NCBI GenBank assembly: GCA_003564775.1
Contig: PXEI01000187.1
Coordinates: 1-7,616, forward strand
Direction: 5' to 3'
Origin: Spirochaetaceae bacterium
Lineage (GTDB): Bacteria; Spirochaetota; Spirochaetia; DSM-27196; SLAA01
Length of the DNA stretch: 7,616 nt
How positions within the stretch are numbered: the first letter of the stretch is position 1; each line of letters opens with the position of its first letter. The position numbers and the translations under genes are program-made. The notes below the pieces were generated by a model. That model saw only the letters and a program-made list of their open reading frames with translations, was not told the origin of the DNA and did no database searches. Below, in pieces: positions 1-6,424 of this stretch.

Positions 1-13
1 CGGTCGACGGGTC

Positions 14-718
14 TCAGCCGACCGGCAGCAGCAGGGGGGCAATGATCAGGGTAACGGTAATGAGCGTGGTGAGCCAGTCGCGGGCGGGGTAACGCTGCAG
101 AGGTGGCTGGGTGCCGCTGTAGCCGCGGGCGTGCAGGGCGGTGGCGGACTCGGCCGAGCCACGCACCGCCTTAAAGATGAGACCGGTTCCATAGGCTGCA
201 ACAATGCGAGCGGGGTGATGTCGGAGTTGGCCGCCGCGCGCGCGAATGCCGTCGCGCAGTTCGGTGCCTGTACTGTAAAGCTGCGAGAGAAAGCGCAGCG
301 TCAGCCTGGCGTACAACGCCGCATGTGCCGCGCGTGTGGGTCCCAACGGCCGCAGATACCAGGCACACGCTGCGCTGAGATCGCCGCCCGGTGTCACGTA
401 GGTGAGTAGACGCGCGGCGTAGAAAGCGGTTGACAGGCGAACGGCATAGACAACACCGTCCATACCGCGTAGTAGCACGATGAGCGCCACCAGAATCAGG
501 AAGACGCGTGAACTCCACAGGACTCGGTGGGGAGCACGCCCAAGCAGGGCGAAAAACAGAAAGGGCAGCGCCAGGTAGAACACCACGGTTGGAAAGGGCG
601 TGAGGAATGCGGAGGCTTGGAGCAGCAGGGTGAGCCCCAGGGTCATGCGGGGATCCAGGCGCACGGCGCGGGAATCCTGTTGCAGTGCAGTCCCTGCGTA
701 CCGGAAGCCGGTTCTCAT
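14..718 (-). CDS. bioN: ECF transporter transmembrane subunit (EcfT/BioN-like)
   Basis: This is a 234-residue integral membrane protein, likely the T component of an energy-coupling-factor transporter. T components link the two ATPases to the substrate-binding S component in the cytoplasmic membrane. Hydrophobic segments lie at about residues 25-60, 70-92 and 212-232. Two Ala-Arg-Gly motifs, at residues 160-162 (IRARGGQ) and 197-199 (LHARGYS), are the coupling-helix signature of the EcfT/CbiQ/BioN family. The family's usual length is about 200-270 residues. The ATG at 716-718 overlaps the TGA stop of the upstream ATPase gene (ATGA), which points to translational coupling. It is the last visible gene of a bioY-bioM-bioN operon, so biotin is the inferred substrate. 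Only one ATPase gene is present, as in BioMNY systems where BioM acts as a homodimer. The stop codon is 13 bases from the window edge, so further operon genes cannot be excluded. Confidence 0.9.
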   Translation of the reverse strand: MRTGFRYAGTALQQDSRAVRLDPRMTLGLTLLLQASAFLTPFPTVVFYLALPFLFFALLGRAPHRVLWSSRVFLILVALIVLLRGMDGVVYAVRLSTAFYAARLLTYVTPGGDLSAACAWYLRPLGPTRAAHAALYARLTLRFLSQLYSTGTELRDGIRARGGQLRHHPARIVAAYGTGLIFKAVRGSAESATALHARGYSGTQPPLQRYPARDWLTTLITVTLIIAPLLLPVG

Positions 719-1464
719 AGCCAGCTCATGTGCGAGATCTCGCCAGCAGGGCGGCGTACCAGGTGATGCTCCACCGCCGGCAGTGCATGCTGTGGAGTAT
801 CGTTGACCACAACCTGTCCGGCGCGCATAACCACAAGGCGGTCGGTATGAGCCAGAATTTTCTCCAGATCATGGGTCACAACGACAACCCCCACCCCTTG
901 CTGCCGTGCAGTGAGCACCGCCCTGAGAACCGATTGCACTCCCGGAAGATCCAGGTGTGCAAATGGTTCATCCAAAATGACAAACTTGCTCTGCATCGCA
1001 AGTACGCCAGCAAGGGCAAGGCGCTGCTGTTCACCACCAGAGAGCTCGAGCGGATCACGAGTGCGCAGGTGCTGCAGCTCGGTGGCCTGCAGGGCGTCCT
1101 CTACTCGCGCATCAACCTCGGCTGCACCCAGATGCATGTTGCGTGGGCCAAAGGCAACGTCCCGCTCTACTGTATCCTCCAGAAACTGGGCAGCAGGGTT
1201 TTGAAACACCAACCCCACTGCGCGAACCGCCTCCTGCCCACGCCGCGGCAGGGGGCGGCCATTGAGAAAGACATCGCCCTTTGTCGGTCTGAGCAGCCCG
1301 TTGAGATGTTTCATGAGCACCGTCTTGCCCGACCCGTTCGGGCCGGTGAGCACAACAAGCTCACCAGAGTTGAGGCGCAGGTTTATATTCTCCAGAACCG
1401 GCTGCGAGTCGTCAAAGCGGAAAAAGAGCTCGCGGCATTCCAGTGTCGAGATTGACTGTGTCAA
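715..1464 (-). CDS. bioM: ECF transporter ATP-binding subunit (EcfA/BioM-like)
   Basis: This is a 249-residue ABC ATPase that would hydrolyse ATP to drive biotin uptake with the neighbouring T and S components. All the motifs are intact: Walker A GPNGSGKT (41-48), Q-loop VFQNPAAQF (86-94), signature LSGGEQQR (141-148), Walker B FVILDEP (161-167) with D-loop AHLD (169-172), and H-loop VTHD (196-199). The Q-loop FQNP is typical of ECF/cobalt-type ATPases. The reading frame stays open upstream to 1623 but has no ATG before the conserved ABC start, and that extension would lie inside bioY. I chose the TTG at 1462-1464, which overlaps the bioY stop as TTGA. It has a GGAG ribosome-binding site (RBS) six bases upstream, in the last bioY codons. 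The gene ends in an ATGA overlap with bioN. The overlaps on both sides suggest stoichiometric, coupled translation. The start is inferred, the function is strong, and biotin specificity comes from context. Confidence 0.93.
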   Translation of the reverse strand: MTQSISTLECRELFFRFDDSQPVLENINLRLNSGELVVLTGPNGSGKTVLMKHLNGLLRPTKGDVFLNGRPLPRRGQEAVRAVGLVFQNPAAQFLEDTVERDVAFGPRNMHLGAAEVDARVEDALQATELQHLRTRDPLELSGGEQQRLALAGVLAMQSKFVILDEPFAHLDLPGVQSVLRAVLTARQQGVGVVVVTHDLEKILAHTDRLVVMRAGQVVVNDTPQHALPAVEHHLVRRPAGEISHMSWL

Positions 1465-2084
1465 CCATGGCTCCAACGAGTGAGGCGAGGGGCAACCCGG
1501 CGGTACAGCAACACTGCAGCCACCGCTTTGAGTATATCGCCCGGAAGAAACGGGAGGAATCCCACTGCCAGAGCTGGCCCAAGCCCAAGGCCGGTAACCA
1601 GCATGAGTACCGGAACCCCGCACAGGTAAACCAACCCAAAGCCCAGCCCTGCCGCCGCTGCAACCCGTGCCAGGCCCGCCTGGGCATCTCGACCTACAAG
1701 CGCCCCAGCCGCAAAAACTGCTGGCAGGTACCCAAACAGGTAGCCTCCGGTTGGGCCTACCAGGTGTGCCACGCCTCCGCTCCCACCGGAAAAAACCGGG
1801 AACCCAACCGCACCGAGCACAAGGTACACCACAACTGCCGCCACACCGTGGCGCGGCCCAAGCAGCATTCCGGCCGCAATCACAAAGAAGTTCTGCACCA
1901 CCACCGGCACCGGACTGCCCGGAAGCGGAAAGGACAGGTACGCGCCCACCGTAATGAGTGCGGTAAAGGCTGCGGTTGCCGCAACCCGTTCAAGCTCTGC
2001 CCGTTGCGGCACGGCTGAGTTCGAGCTTAGTTCGAGGCCCAACCGTTCATCTGAATTGTGCGTCTTCATACTGCAGCCGAGCAT
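1461..2084 (-). CDS. bioY: Biotin transporter substrate-binding subunit BioY
   Basis: This is the S component of the biotin ECF transporter, a six-helix membrane protein that captures biotin outside the cell. The family signature is clear: FPVFSGGSGG (95-104) followed by HLVGPTGGYLFGY (107-119), with PVPVVVQNFFV earlier (58-68) and the C-terminal PGDILKAVAA (181-190). These segments line the biotin pocket and the ECF contact surface in BioY proteins. The length of 207 residues is slightly above the usual ~190 because of a polar N-terminal stretch. A second ATG at 2069 (MKTHNSDE) is a good alternative start, giving 202 residues. Neither start has a convincing RBS; AAGG lies 11 bases before the first ATG. 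It is the first gene of the operon with the ATPase and T subunit and diverges from the radical SAM gene across 34 bases. I saw no recognisable BirA or BioQ operator in that gap. Confidence 0.94.
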   Translation of the reverse strand: MLGCSMKTHNSDERLGLELSSNSAVPQRAELERVAATAAFTALITVGAYLSFPLPGSPVPVVVQNFFVIAAGMLLGPRHGVAAVVVYLVLGAVGFPVFSGGSGGVAHLVGPTGGYLFGYLPAVFAAGALVGRDAQAGLARVAAAAGLGFGLVYLCGVPVLMLVTGLGLGPALAVGFLPFLPGDILKAVAAVLLYRRVAPRLTRWSHG

Positions 2085-2106
2085 ATCAAAGCGAGCCTTT
2101 TGCTGC

Positions 2107-2112
2107 TACAGT
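2107..2112 (+). promoter_or_regulatory. Putative -10 element of a leaderless promoter for the radical SAM gene
   Basis: TACAGT fits the TAnnnT -10 pattern and ends exactly six bases before the ATG at 2119. Transcription would then start on the ATG itself. No Shine-Dalgarno sequence precedes that ATG, which is consistent with a leaderless message. No good -35 is visible. The same arrangement recurs at two other genes in this window. Confidence 0.4.
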
Positions 2113-2118
2113 TGAGCT

Positions 2119-3669
2119 ATGCAAACTGAGGTGCCTCCATCTTCACTGCCAGCGGGCCGCCGCGCCCCGGCCGATATCGTCTCCGACACCAAAGCAGGCC
2201 GCCGAGTGCTGCTGGCCGCTCTCAATGCGCGTTACACCCATACCAACCTGGCCCTGCTGTATATGCGTAACAGCATTCAGGCCGCCGATGCCGGTCACGA
2301 GGTGCAGCTTTGTGAGTGCGTCGTCACCGACCGTCGTGCCGACATCCTGGAACTCATCACCGGGGTGGGTTCAGCCGGTGCTCCCGAGGTACTCGTGCTC
2401 TCCGCCTATATCTGGAACAGCAACCTGGTTCGCCAGTTGCTGCCGGACATCCGCGCCTTACTGCCAGAGGTGGTACTTGTTATCGGCGGGCCTGAGGTCT
2501 CCTACAATGCGCAGTGGTGGTTAGAGGAGTTCCCCGAGATCGATATCCTCATTAGCGGGGCCGGTGAGGCTGCAATGCAGCACCTTGCGGCCCACGGATT
2601 CGTGCTGCCGGATGGCGGTCGGTTCCTGCATCTGCCAAACCTGCCCTTTGTCGAGATCCCTTTTCCTTATTCTCAGGCGGACCTGGCCCGGATGAGCAGA
2701 AGGTACATCTACTATGAGTCGAGCCGGGGCTGCCCGTGTAGCTGCTCTTACTGCATTTCGGGGCGTGCCGACCAGCGGGCCGAGTTCCGCCCGGCCGAAC
2801 AGGTAAGACATGAGCTGGCGCAAATTCTTAGCTACGAGGACAGCTATGAGGCTCCGCCCATTATCAAGTTTGTTGACCGCACCTTTAACGCCCGGCCTGA
2901 GCGTGCACGTGAGATCTGGCAGTACATTGGAGAACTCAACACCGGGGCGATGTTTCACTGTGAGGTGCACCCGGCCTTTTTGCAGGATGCAGACTTTGAG
3001 GTGCTCGCAAAAGCGCCCCCGGGACGCTTGCAGTTTGAGATTGGCGTACAGTCGGTCGTCGAGCACACGCTGCGGGTAATTGGGCGCGCTTCTGGGGCGG
3101 TCGCGGTCGCAGGTGGGGTGGTCGCGGCCGCACCAAACGCCCCCGGAGCGGCACCCAGTGTGTCGGCATGGGGCCGCATGCGCGATATGGTAGCCCGAGT
3201 CCTGGCGCTTAACTCCATAGAGGTACATCTTGATATGATCGTAGGCCTGCCGGGTGAGGATCTTCCGCAGGTGGCCCGGACCTTCAACGAGGTGCTGAGC
3301 CTCCGGCCACACCGCTTTGATATTGGCTTTCTCAAGAGCCTTCCGGGCACCCGCATTCAGGACGAGGCTCAGGCAAACCGGCAGGTTCATATGAGGGAGG
3401 CACCGTATCAGGTACTCTCCAACGCCTGGCTCGGGCCAGCCGAGTTTGCACTGCTACGAAAGGTCGAGCAGCTCGTGGAGTCGGTGTGGAACATGAATCA
3501 ACTCGGCCAAGAGCTCATTCACGGTGAACAGCGCTACGGAACACTCTTTGCCTTTTTCGCGGAGCTCGTCCGGTATGCAGAACGCACCGGGTACGATATC
3601 CGCACTCGCCAGCGAAACAAGGTGATGAACTTTGTCGCGGGCTGCCTTAGTTCGGATGTCGGGCAGTAA
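2119..3669 (+). CDS. B12-binding-domain radical SAM protein (DUF4080-like)
   Basis: This 516-residue protein is probably a cytoplasmic radical S-adenosylmethionine enzyme of unknown substrate. Residues 28-165 look like a Rossmann-type B12-binding domain: VLLAALNARYTHTNLAL at 30-46, then VLVLSAYIWN (91-100), LVIGGPEVSYN (120-130) and IDILISGAGE (141-150). No DxHxxG cobalamin-ligand motif is seen, so cobalamin binding is uncertain. The radical SAM barrel starts at YYESSRGCPCSCSYC, with the CxxxCxxC [4Fe-4S] ligands C205, C209 and C212. It continues through FVDRTFN (251-257), FEIGVQS (306-312) and HLDMIVGLPGE (370-380). The ~100-residue C-terminal tail matches the layout I recall for DUF4080 proteins, whose function is not established. 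An Ala/Gly/Pro-rich insertion lies at about 324-350. The gene is divergent from bioY and its last 23 bases overlap the convergent MFS gene. The ATG at 2119 lacks an RBS and may be leaderless. Confidence 0.85.
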   Translation: MQTEVPPSSLPAGRRAPADIVSDTKAGRRVLLAALNARYTHTNLALLYMRNSIQAADAGHEVQLCECVVTDRRADILELITGVGSAGAPEVLVLSAYIWNSNLVRQLLPDIRALLPEVVLVIGGPEVSYNAQWWLEEFPEIDILISGAGEAAMQHLAAHGFVLPDGGRFLHLPNLPFVEIPFPYSQADLARMSRRYIYYESSRGCPCSCSYCISGRADQRAEFRPAEQVRHELAQILSYEDSYEAPPIIKFVDRTFNARPERAREIWQYIGELNTGAMFHCEVHPAFLQDADFEVLAKAPPGRLQFEIGVQSVVEHTLRVIGRASGAVAVAGGVVAAAPNAPGAAPSVSAWGRMRDMVARVLALNSIEVHLDMIVGLPGEDLPQVARTFNEVLSLRPHRFDIGFLKSLPGTRIQDEAQANRQVHMREAPYQVLSNAWLGPAEFALLRKVEQLVESVWNMNQLGQELIHGEQRYGTLFAFFAELVRYAERTGYDIRTRQRNKVMNFVAGCLSSDVGQ

Positions 3670-4834
3670 GTGGCCGGTTGTGGAGAAGGTGGTGATGCAG
3701 CAGCTGAGTAAAGGGTAGCACGACCAAGGCCCCAAGGTAGGGGGGGAGGCCTGCTCCGCTGAGGAGCCCTGCGCTTACTGGCCCAAGGCTTATGCCGAGT
3801 GAGTACACCGCTGAGAACGCACCAAAGGCGGCACCACGGCCGTCCGGGCCACCAAACACCACGACCGATGAGCATACCGAAGGGAACATAAGTCCAAAGC
3901 CCAGCCCGTAGGCAACCATTGTGAAGGCTATGAGTAAGGGGGAAGCGACAAAGCTAAGGAGTGTCAGCGACAGCACGATACCGGCGGCGCCGTAGCTTCC
4001 AATGCGCGCAAACCCAAATCTGTCACCCCAGCGGTTGCTTGGGAGAACGAAGAGCAAAAAAGCACACAATGAGAATATGCCAAAAAAGGCCCCGGTAGAG
4101 GAGCTCCCGTAGCCAAGTGCCTGCACCTGAAGCGGGAGCGCATAGGCGAGGGTGCCCATACTGAAGTTCAGACCGAATGTTGAGGCATAGGTACCGGCCA
4201 GGCGTGGGTCACGCACGGCAGCCCCAATTCGCCGCAGGTACGCACCGGCCCCGGTCCGCTCTCGGCTCTTGCCTCCGTTTCCCGAAAGCTCTTCGGTACG
4301 AACTCGTCCGAAGCCTTCGGTGAGCACGAACACAAGCGCGGTCGCGCACAGGAGTACCGCAAGGAACACAAACACCGCGCGCGGCCCAAACCGTGCAGCA
4401 CCGATTCCGCCCAAGGCTGGCCCAACCGTTGCAGCCACCGCAATTGCCGCGCCGACCCGGCCCATGCTACGGCCAACCGCACCGGGCCGCGACCGATCCC
4501 CCGCGTACGCAAACACCGCCGGGATCAGCACCGCACCCCCGGCACCATGCAGTATCCGCGCCAGCAGCAACTGCCGCGGCCCGGCCGCAACCGCATACAG
4601 CCCCACCGCCACGCCAGCTACCGCCAACCCAATTATTATGCCAACACGCCTGCCGTAGTCGTCGAGCCAGGGGCCCACCAGCAGGTTTCCAACCATGTTC
4701 ACGAGCGAGTAGCTGCCAAGGATCACGCCTGTGAGCACCGCGCCAGCACCCAGCGCTACCGTAAAGGGTGAGAGAATAGGCAGTTGAGCCATGGTGTCGA
4801 CAAAGGAAACAAAAACAATGTATGCGGTAAACAC
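3647..4834 (-). CDS. MFS transporter, DHA1-like drug/metabolite exporter family
   Basis: This is a membrane carrier of about 395 residues with alternating hydrophobic segments consistent with 12 helices, likely a proton-coupled exporter. The loop 2-3 motif A is clear: GPWLDDYGRRVG at about residues 54-65. Its C-half counterpart NRWGDRFG lies near 267-274, and GxxxGPxxxG-type helix motifs occur in both halves (TVGPALGG, SLGPVSAG). A polar linker at about 175-200 separates the halves. TTG (4837) and GTG (4834) are adjacent candidate starts. I chose GTG because AGGAG (4842-4846) lies seven bases upstream, against four for TTG. It follows the NirK-like gene by 52 bases on the same strand, so it may be read through from that promoter as well as from its own (-10 at 4881-4886 with a palindrome at 4888-4902). 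Its 3' end overlaps the radical SAM gene by 23 bases, tail to tail. The substrate cannot be told from sequence. Confidence 0.88.
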   Translation of the reverse strand: MFTAYIVFVSFVDTMAQLPILSPFTVALGAGAVLTGVILGSYSLVNMVGNLLVGPWLDDYGRRVGIIIGLAVAGVAVGLYAVAAGPRQLLLARILHGAGGAVLIPAVFAYAGDRSRPGAVGRSMGRVGAAIAVAATVGPALGGIGAARFGPRAVFVFLAVLLCATALVFVLTEGFGRVRTEELSGNGGKSRERTGAGAYLRRIGAAVRDPRLAGTYASTFGLNFSMGTLAYALPLQVQALGYGSSSTGAFFGIFSLCAFLLFVLPSNRWGDRFGFARIGSYGAAGIVLSLTLLSFVASPLLIAFTMVAYGLGFGLMFPSVCSSVVVFGGPDGRGAAFGAFSAVYSLGISLGPVSAGLLSGAGLPPYLGALVVLPFTQLLHHHLLHNRPLTARHPN

Positions 4835-4841
4835 CAAAGAT

Positions 4842-4846
4842 CTCCT
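4842..4846 (-). promoter_or_regulatory. Ribosome binding site deciding the MFS start
   Basis: AGGAG on the minus strand is seven bases from GTG (4834) and four from TTG (4837). The spacing favours the GTG as the start codon of the MFS gene. Confidence 0.6.
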
Positions 4847-4880
4847 GGGACAATACTTGCCGTTCTCGCGACCTCCACTA

Positions 4881-4886
4881 AGTATA
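4881..4886 (-). promoter_or_regulatory. Putative -10 element for the MFS gene
   Basis: TATACT on the minus strand (5 of 6 to TATAAT) lies just past the stop codon of the NirK-like gene and about 47 bases upstream of the MFS start. The -35 region is poor (TAAGAT or GTAAGA at 16-17 base spacing). The palindrome at 4888-4902 fills the spacer. Confidence 0.4.
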
Positions 4887-6317
4887 CTACTGTATCACAG
4901 TAATCTTACCCCGCATGTACGGGTGAATAGAGCAGATGTATTCGTACTCACCAGGCTCGTTGAAGGTGGTGCTATAGGTCTCGGCATGGTCCAGCAGTTC
5001 CGACCGGAAGCGTTCGTTGCCGTCTGCCTGTACCACAACCACGTCATGCTTACCGGTACGCTCGCCCTCAAGCATGTCAAAGACGTCCTCGTTAATCCAG
5101 GTCACTGTGCTCCCAACCGGGACTTCGGCACGTTTTGGAAAGTAGCTGTTACCAACCATTTGTATCTGAATTCGATCCCCATCGCGGTAGCGATAGGGAA
5201 GGTCCAGGTCTTCGCTGCCCAGTCCGAACGGACTCACAAATCGTTTGGATACACCGGTTGGTTCACCCACGCGACCCTCACTGCGTACCTCGGCGACACG
5301 TGGAGCATCCGCGCTTGACTCAAGGATACCAACCGCGCCCTTAATAGCCTGTGTTCCAAAAGCGTGGCTTACGAGCGTGAACGGGCCTTCATCAGGGACT
5401 ATCCAGTCTATGACCCAGGAGTCGGTTGGTCCGCTCAGGACAGACTGCGTGCCTCGTGCAAAGTTCTGTGGGTTCCCACCGTAGTAGATGTGATCCCAGA
5501 TACCTCCAACCGCATGGAAGGTCGATGTCAGATTCGGCCCAACGTTTAAGTAATAGAAGCGAACAAAGTCACCGGGACGAGCCTGAATCGGTTCGCGCAC
5601 ATACCGGAAGGTTTCGCCGTTGAACATGACGTACAGAGCCTTGCCATCAAAGAAGTCGCGGCCGTCGGCGTACACTTCATGCTGGATCAGGTACACCTTG
5701 ACGTCCGGCTCACGTTCAAGCTCGGTCTCCATGCGATACCGTTCGGTAGGCTCTACAACCATCATGCCAAACTGACCACCCATGGTATGCGTCATAATTC
5801 CGTGACCGCCGGGCGCACAGTGATACATGAACACGCCCGGAAAGTCGGCCGTGAATGTGAGTGTTCGGGTCTCACCAGGTTCAATATTCACGACAAAGTT
5901 CGATGTCTGTGCGTTCGCCGCGTGAATGGAAAGTCCGTGCGTGACCGAGTCCCAGGCCTCGGCTCCTTCTGGAATGGGCAGCTCGCACCCGTTGTTCGGG
6001 TGGGAGGCCGTTGTTGAGTGCATGCCGGACATATTCATGAAACGAATAGTGGTTCCAGGCTCAGCATGCAGACCTATAAGAGTATTGTAGTTCCGATCAC
6101 GTGAGGTCGCCATCTCAATTATTACGGCTCCGTCAACAATCTGGAGCTCAGCAGACTCTTGTTCTGCGTCCTGTGCCTGTTGCTGCGATGTATCCGTGGC
6201 CTGCTGCTCGGCTGCTTGCGGTGCCGAAGCTTGATCTTGTGGGCCACATCCAACCAAAACCGTGATAATTACGCCGATCACGACGGCGACGGCAACTGCC
6301 TTGTGTGTTCTTTTCAT
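4887..6317 (-). CDS. NirK-like copper oxidoreductase lipoprotein with C-terminal plastocyanin domain
   Basis: This 476-residue exported protein starts with a lipoprotein signal (KRTHK, hydrophobic core, LVGC lipobox with C24) and a Gln/Ala-rich linker (25-57). Residues 58-190 and ~200-335 form the two cupredoxin domains of copper nitrite reductase. The type 1 ligands align as H127, C167 and H177. The type 2 ligands align as H132, H166 and H318, and H268 matches the catalytic His. Two positions differ from NirK. S130 replaces the catalytic Asp (H-G-L-S-I-H against H-N-V-D-F-H), and Q182 occupies the axial Met position. A third domain (~385-476) has a complete type 1 site: H424, C462, H465, M468 (CSIHPYM). 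It may reduce nitrite or oxidise another substrate, with domain 3 as a built-in electron donor. An ATG at 6344 also exists, but the 6317 start gives the better signal peptide and fits the promoter; no RBS is present. Family assignment is strong and activity uncertain. Confidence 0.88.
   Translation of the reverse strand: MKRTHKAVAVAVVIGVIITVLVGCGPQDQASAPQAAEQQATDTSQQQAQDAEQESAELQIVDGAVIIEMATSRDRNYNTLIGLHAEPGTTIRFMNMSGMHSTTASHPNNGCELPIPEGAEAWDSVTHGLSIHAANAQTSNFVVNIEPGETRTLTFTADFPGVFMYHCAPGGHGIMTHTMGGQFGMMVVEPTERYRMETELEREPDVKVYLIQHEVYADGRDFFDGKALYVMFNGETFRYVREPIQARPGDFVRFYYLNVGPNLTSTFHAVGGIWDHIYYGGNPQNFARGTQSVLSGPTDSWVIDWIVPDEGPFTLVSHAFGTQAIKGAVGILESSADAPRVAEVRSEGRVGEPTGVSKRFVSPFGLGSEDLDLPYRYRDGDRIQIQMVGNSYFPKRAEVPVGSTVTWINEDVFDMLEGERTGKHDVVVVQADGNERFRSELLDHAETYSTTFNEPGEYEYICSIHPYMRGKITVIQ
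4888..4902. promoter_or_regulatory. Perfect 15-base palindrome, candidate operator
   Basis: TACTGT-ATC-ACAGTA has perfect six-base arms around a three-base centre. It covers the last codons of the NirK-like gene and sits in the spacer between a -10 (TATACT) and a weak -35 for the downstream MFS gene. A repressor bound there would block that promoter. No U-tract follows in either direction, so it is not an intrinsic terminator. The cognate regulator is unknown, and no local regulator gene is evident upstream of the exporter. Confidence 0.45.
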
Positions 6318-6323
6318 ACCTGA

Positions 6324-6329
6324 AGCGTA
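6324..6329 (-). promoter_or_regulatory. -10 element of the NirK-like gene, leaderless start
   Basis: TACGCT on the minus strand ends six bases before the ATG at 6317, so transcription would begin at that ATG. Its near edge is 29.5 bases from the centre of the FNR-type box, placing the box at -41.5. This supports 6317 over 6344 as the start, since 6344 would lie upstream of the -10. Confidence 0.6.
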
Positions 6330-6348
6330 CGCTGCTTTTCGCATGTGG

Positions 6349-6368
6349 CAATTGATCTAGGTCAATTG
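6349..6368. promoter_or_regulatory. FNR/Dnr-type binding site between divergent promoters
   Basis: CAATTGATCTAGGTCAATTG is a 20-base palindrome with a single mismatched pair. Its core TTGAT-CTAG-GTCAA (6352-6365) matches the TTGATnnnnATCAA/GTCAA sites bound by FNR, ANR and Dnr proteins, which activate anaerobic and nitrogen-oxide respiration genes. The centre (6358.5) is at -41.5 from both inferred transcription starts (6317 minus, 6400 plus), the class II activator position. Poor -35 elements on both sides agree with activator dependence. Confidence 0.8.
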
Positions 6369-6387
6369 CGGCCACAAAAACTTCGCG

Positions 6388-6393
6388 TATGAT
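6388..6393 (+). promoter_or_regulatory. -10 element of the small membrane-protein gene
   Basis: TATGAT (5 of 6 to TATAAT) begins 29.5 bases from the centre of the FNR-type box, mirroring the opposite promoter exactly. Transcription would start near 6400, giving a 25-base leader that contains the RBS at 6413-6418. Confidence 0.6.
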
Positions 6394-6412
6394 GAGGTCA
6401 TTCTGGAAGGAC

Positions 6413-6418
6413 AAGGAG
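6413..6418 (+). promoter_or_regulatory. Ribosome binding site for the small membrane protein
   Basis: AAGGAG lies six bases before the ATG at 6425. It is one of the strongest Shine-Dalgarno sequences in the window and picks 6425 over the upstream in-frame ATGs at 6389 and 6392. Those would overlap the inferred -10. Confidence 0.75.
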
Positions 6419-6424
6419 TCGTGT

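Noticed and set aside
2109..2128. Inverted repeat CAGTT-N10-AACTG across the radical SAM start, considered as a biotin-regulator operator
   Set aside because: The five-base arms with a ten-base spacer match neither the BirA nor the BioQ consensus I know, and such short repeats are expected by chance.
2521..3390. Long minus-strand open frame of 289 codons opposite the radical SAM gene
   Set aside because: It lies wholly within a gene with clear motifs. Its product has no recognisable domain and reads like an antisense shadow of GC-rich coding sequence.
3739..3775. G7 run and GCTCC/GGAGC hairpin near the MFS 3' end
   Set aside because: It lies inside the MFS coding sequence without a U-tract, so there is no support for a terminator or regulatory role.
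6318..6344. Upstream ATG (6344) as the start of the NirK-like protein
   Set aside because: It adds nine residues before a good lipoprotein signal, has no RBS, and would place the start upstream of the inferred -10 and five bases from the FNR-type box.
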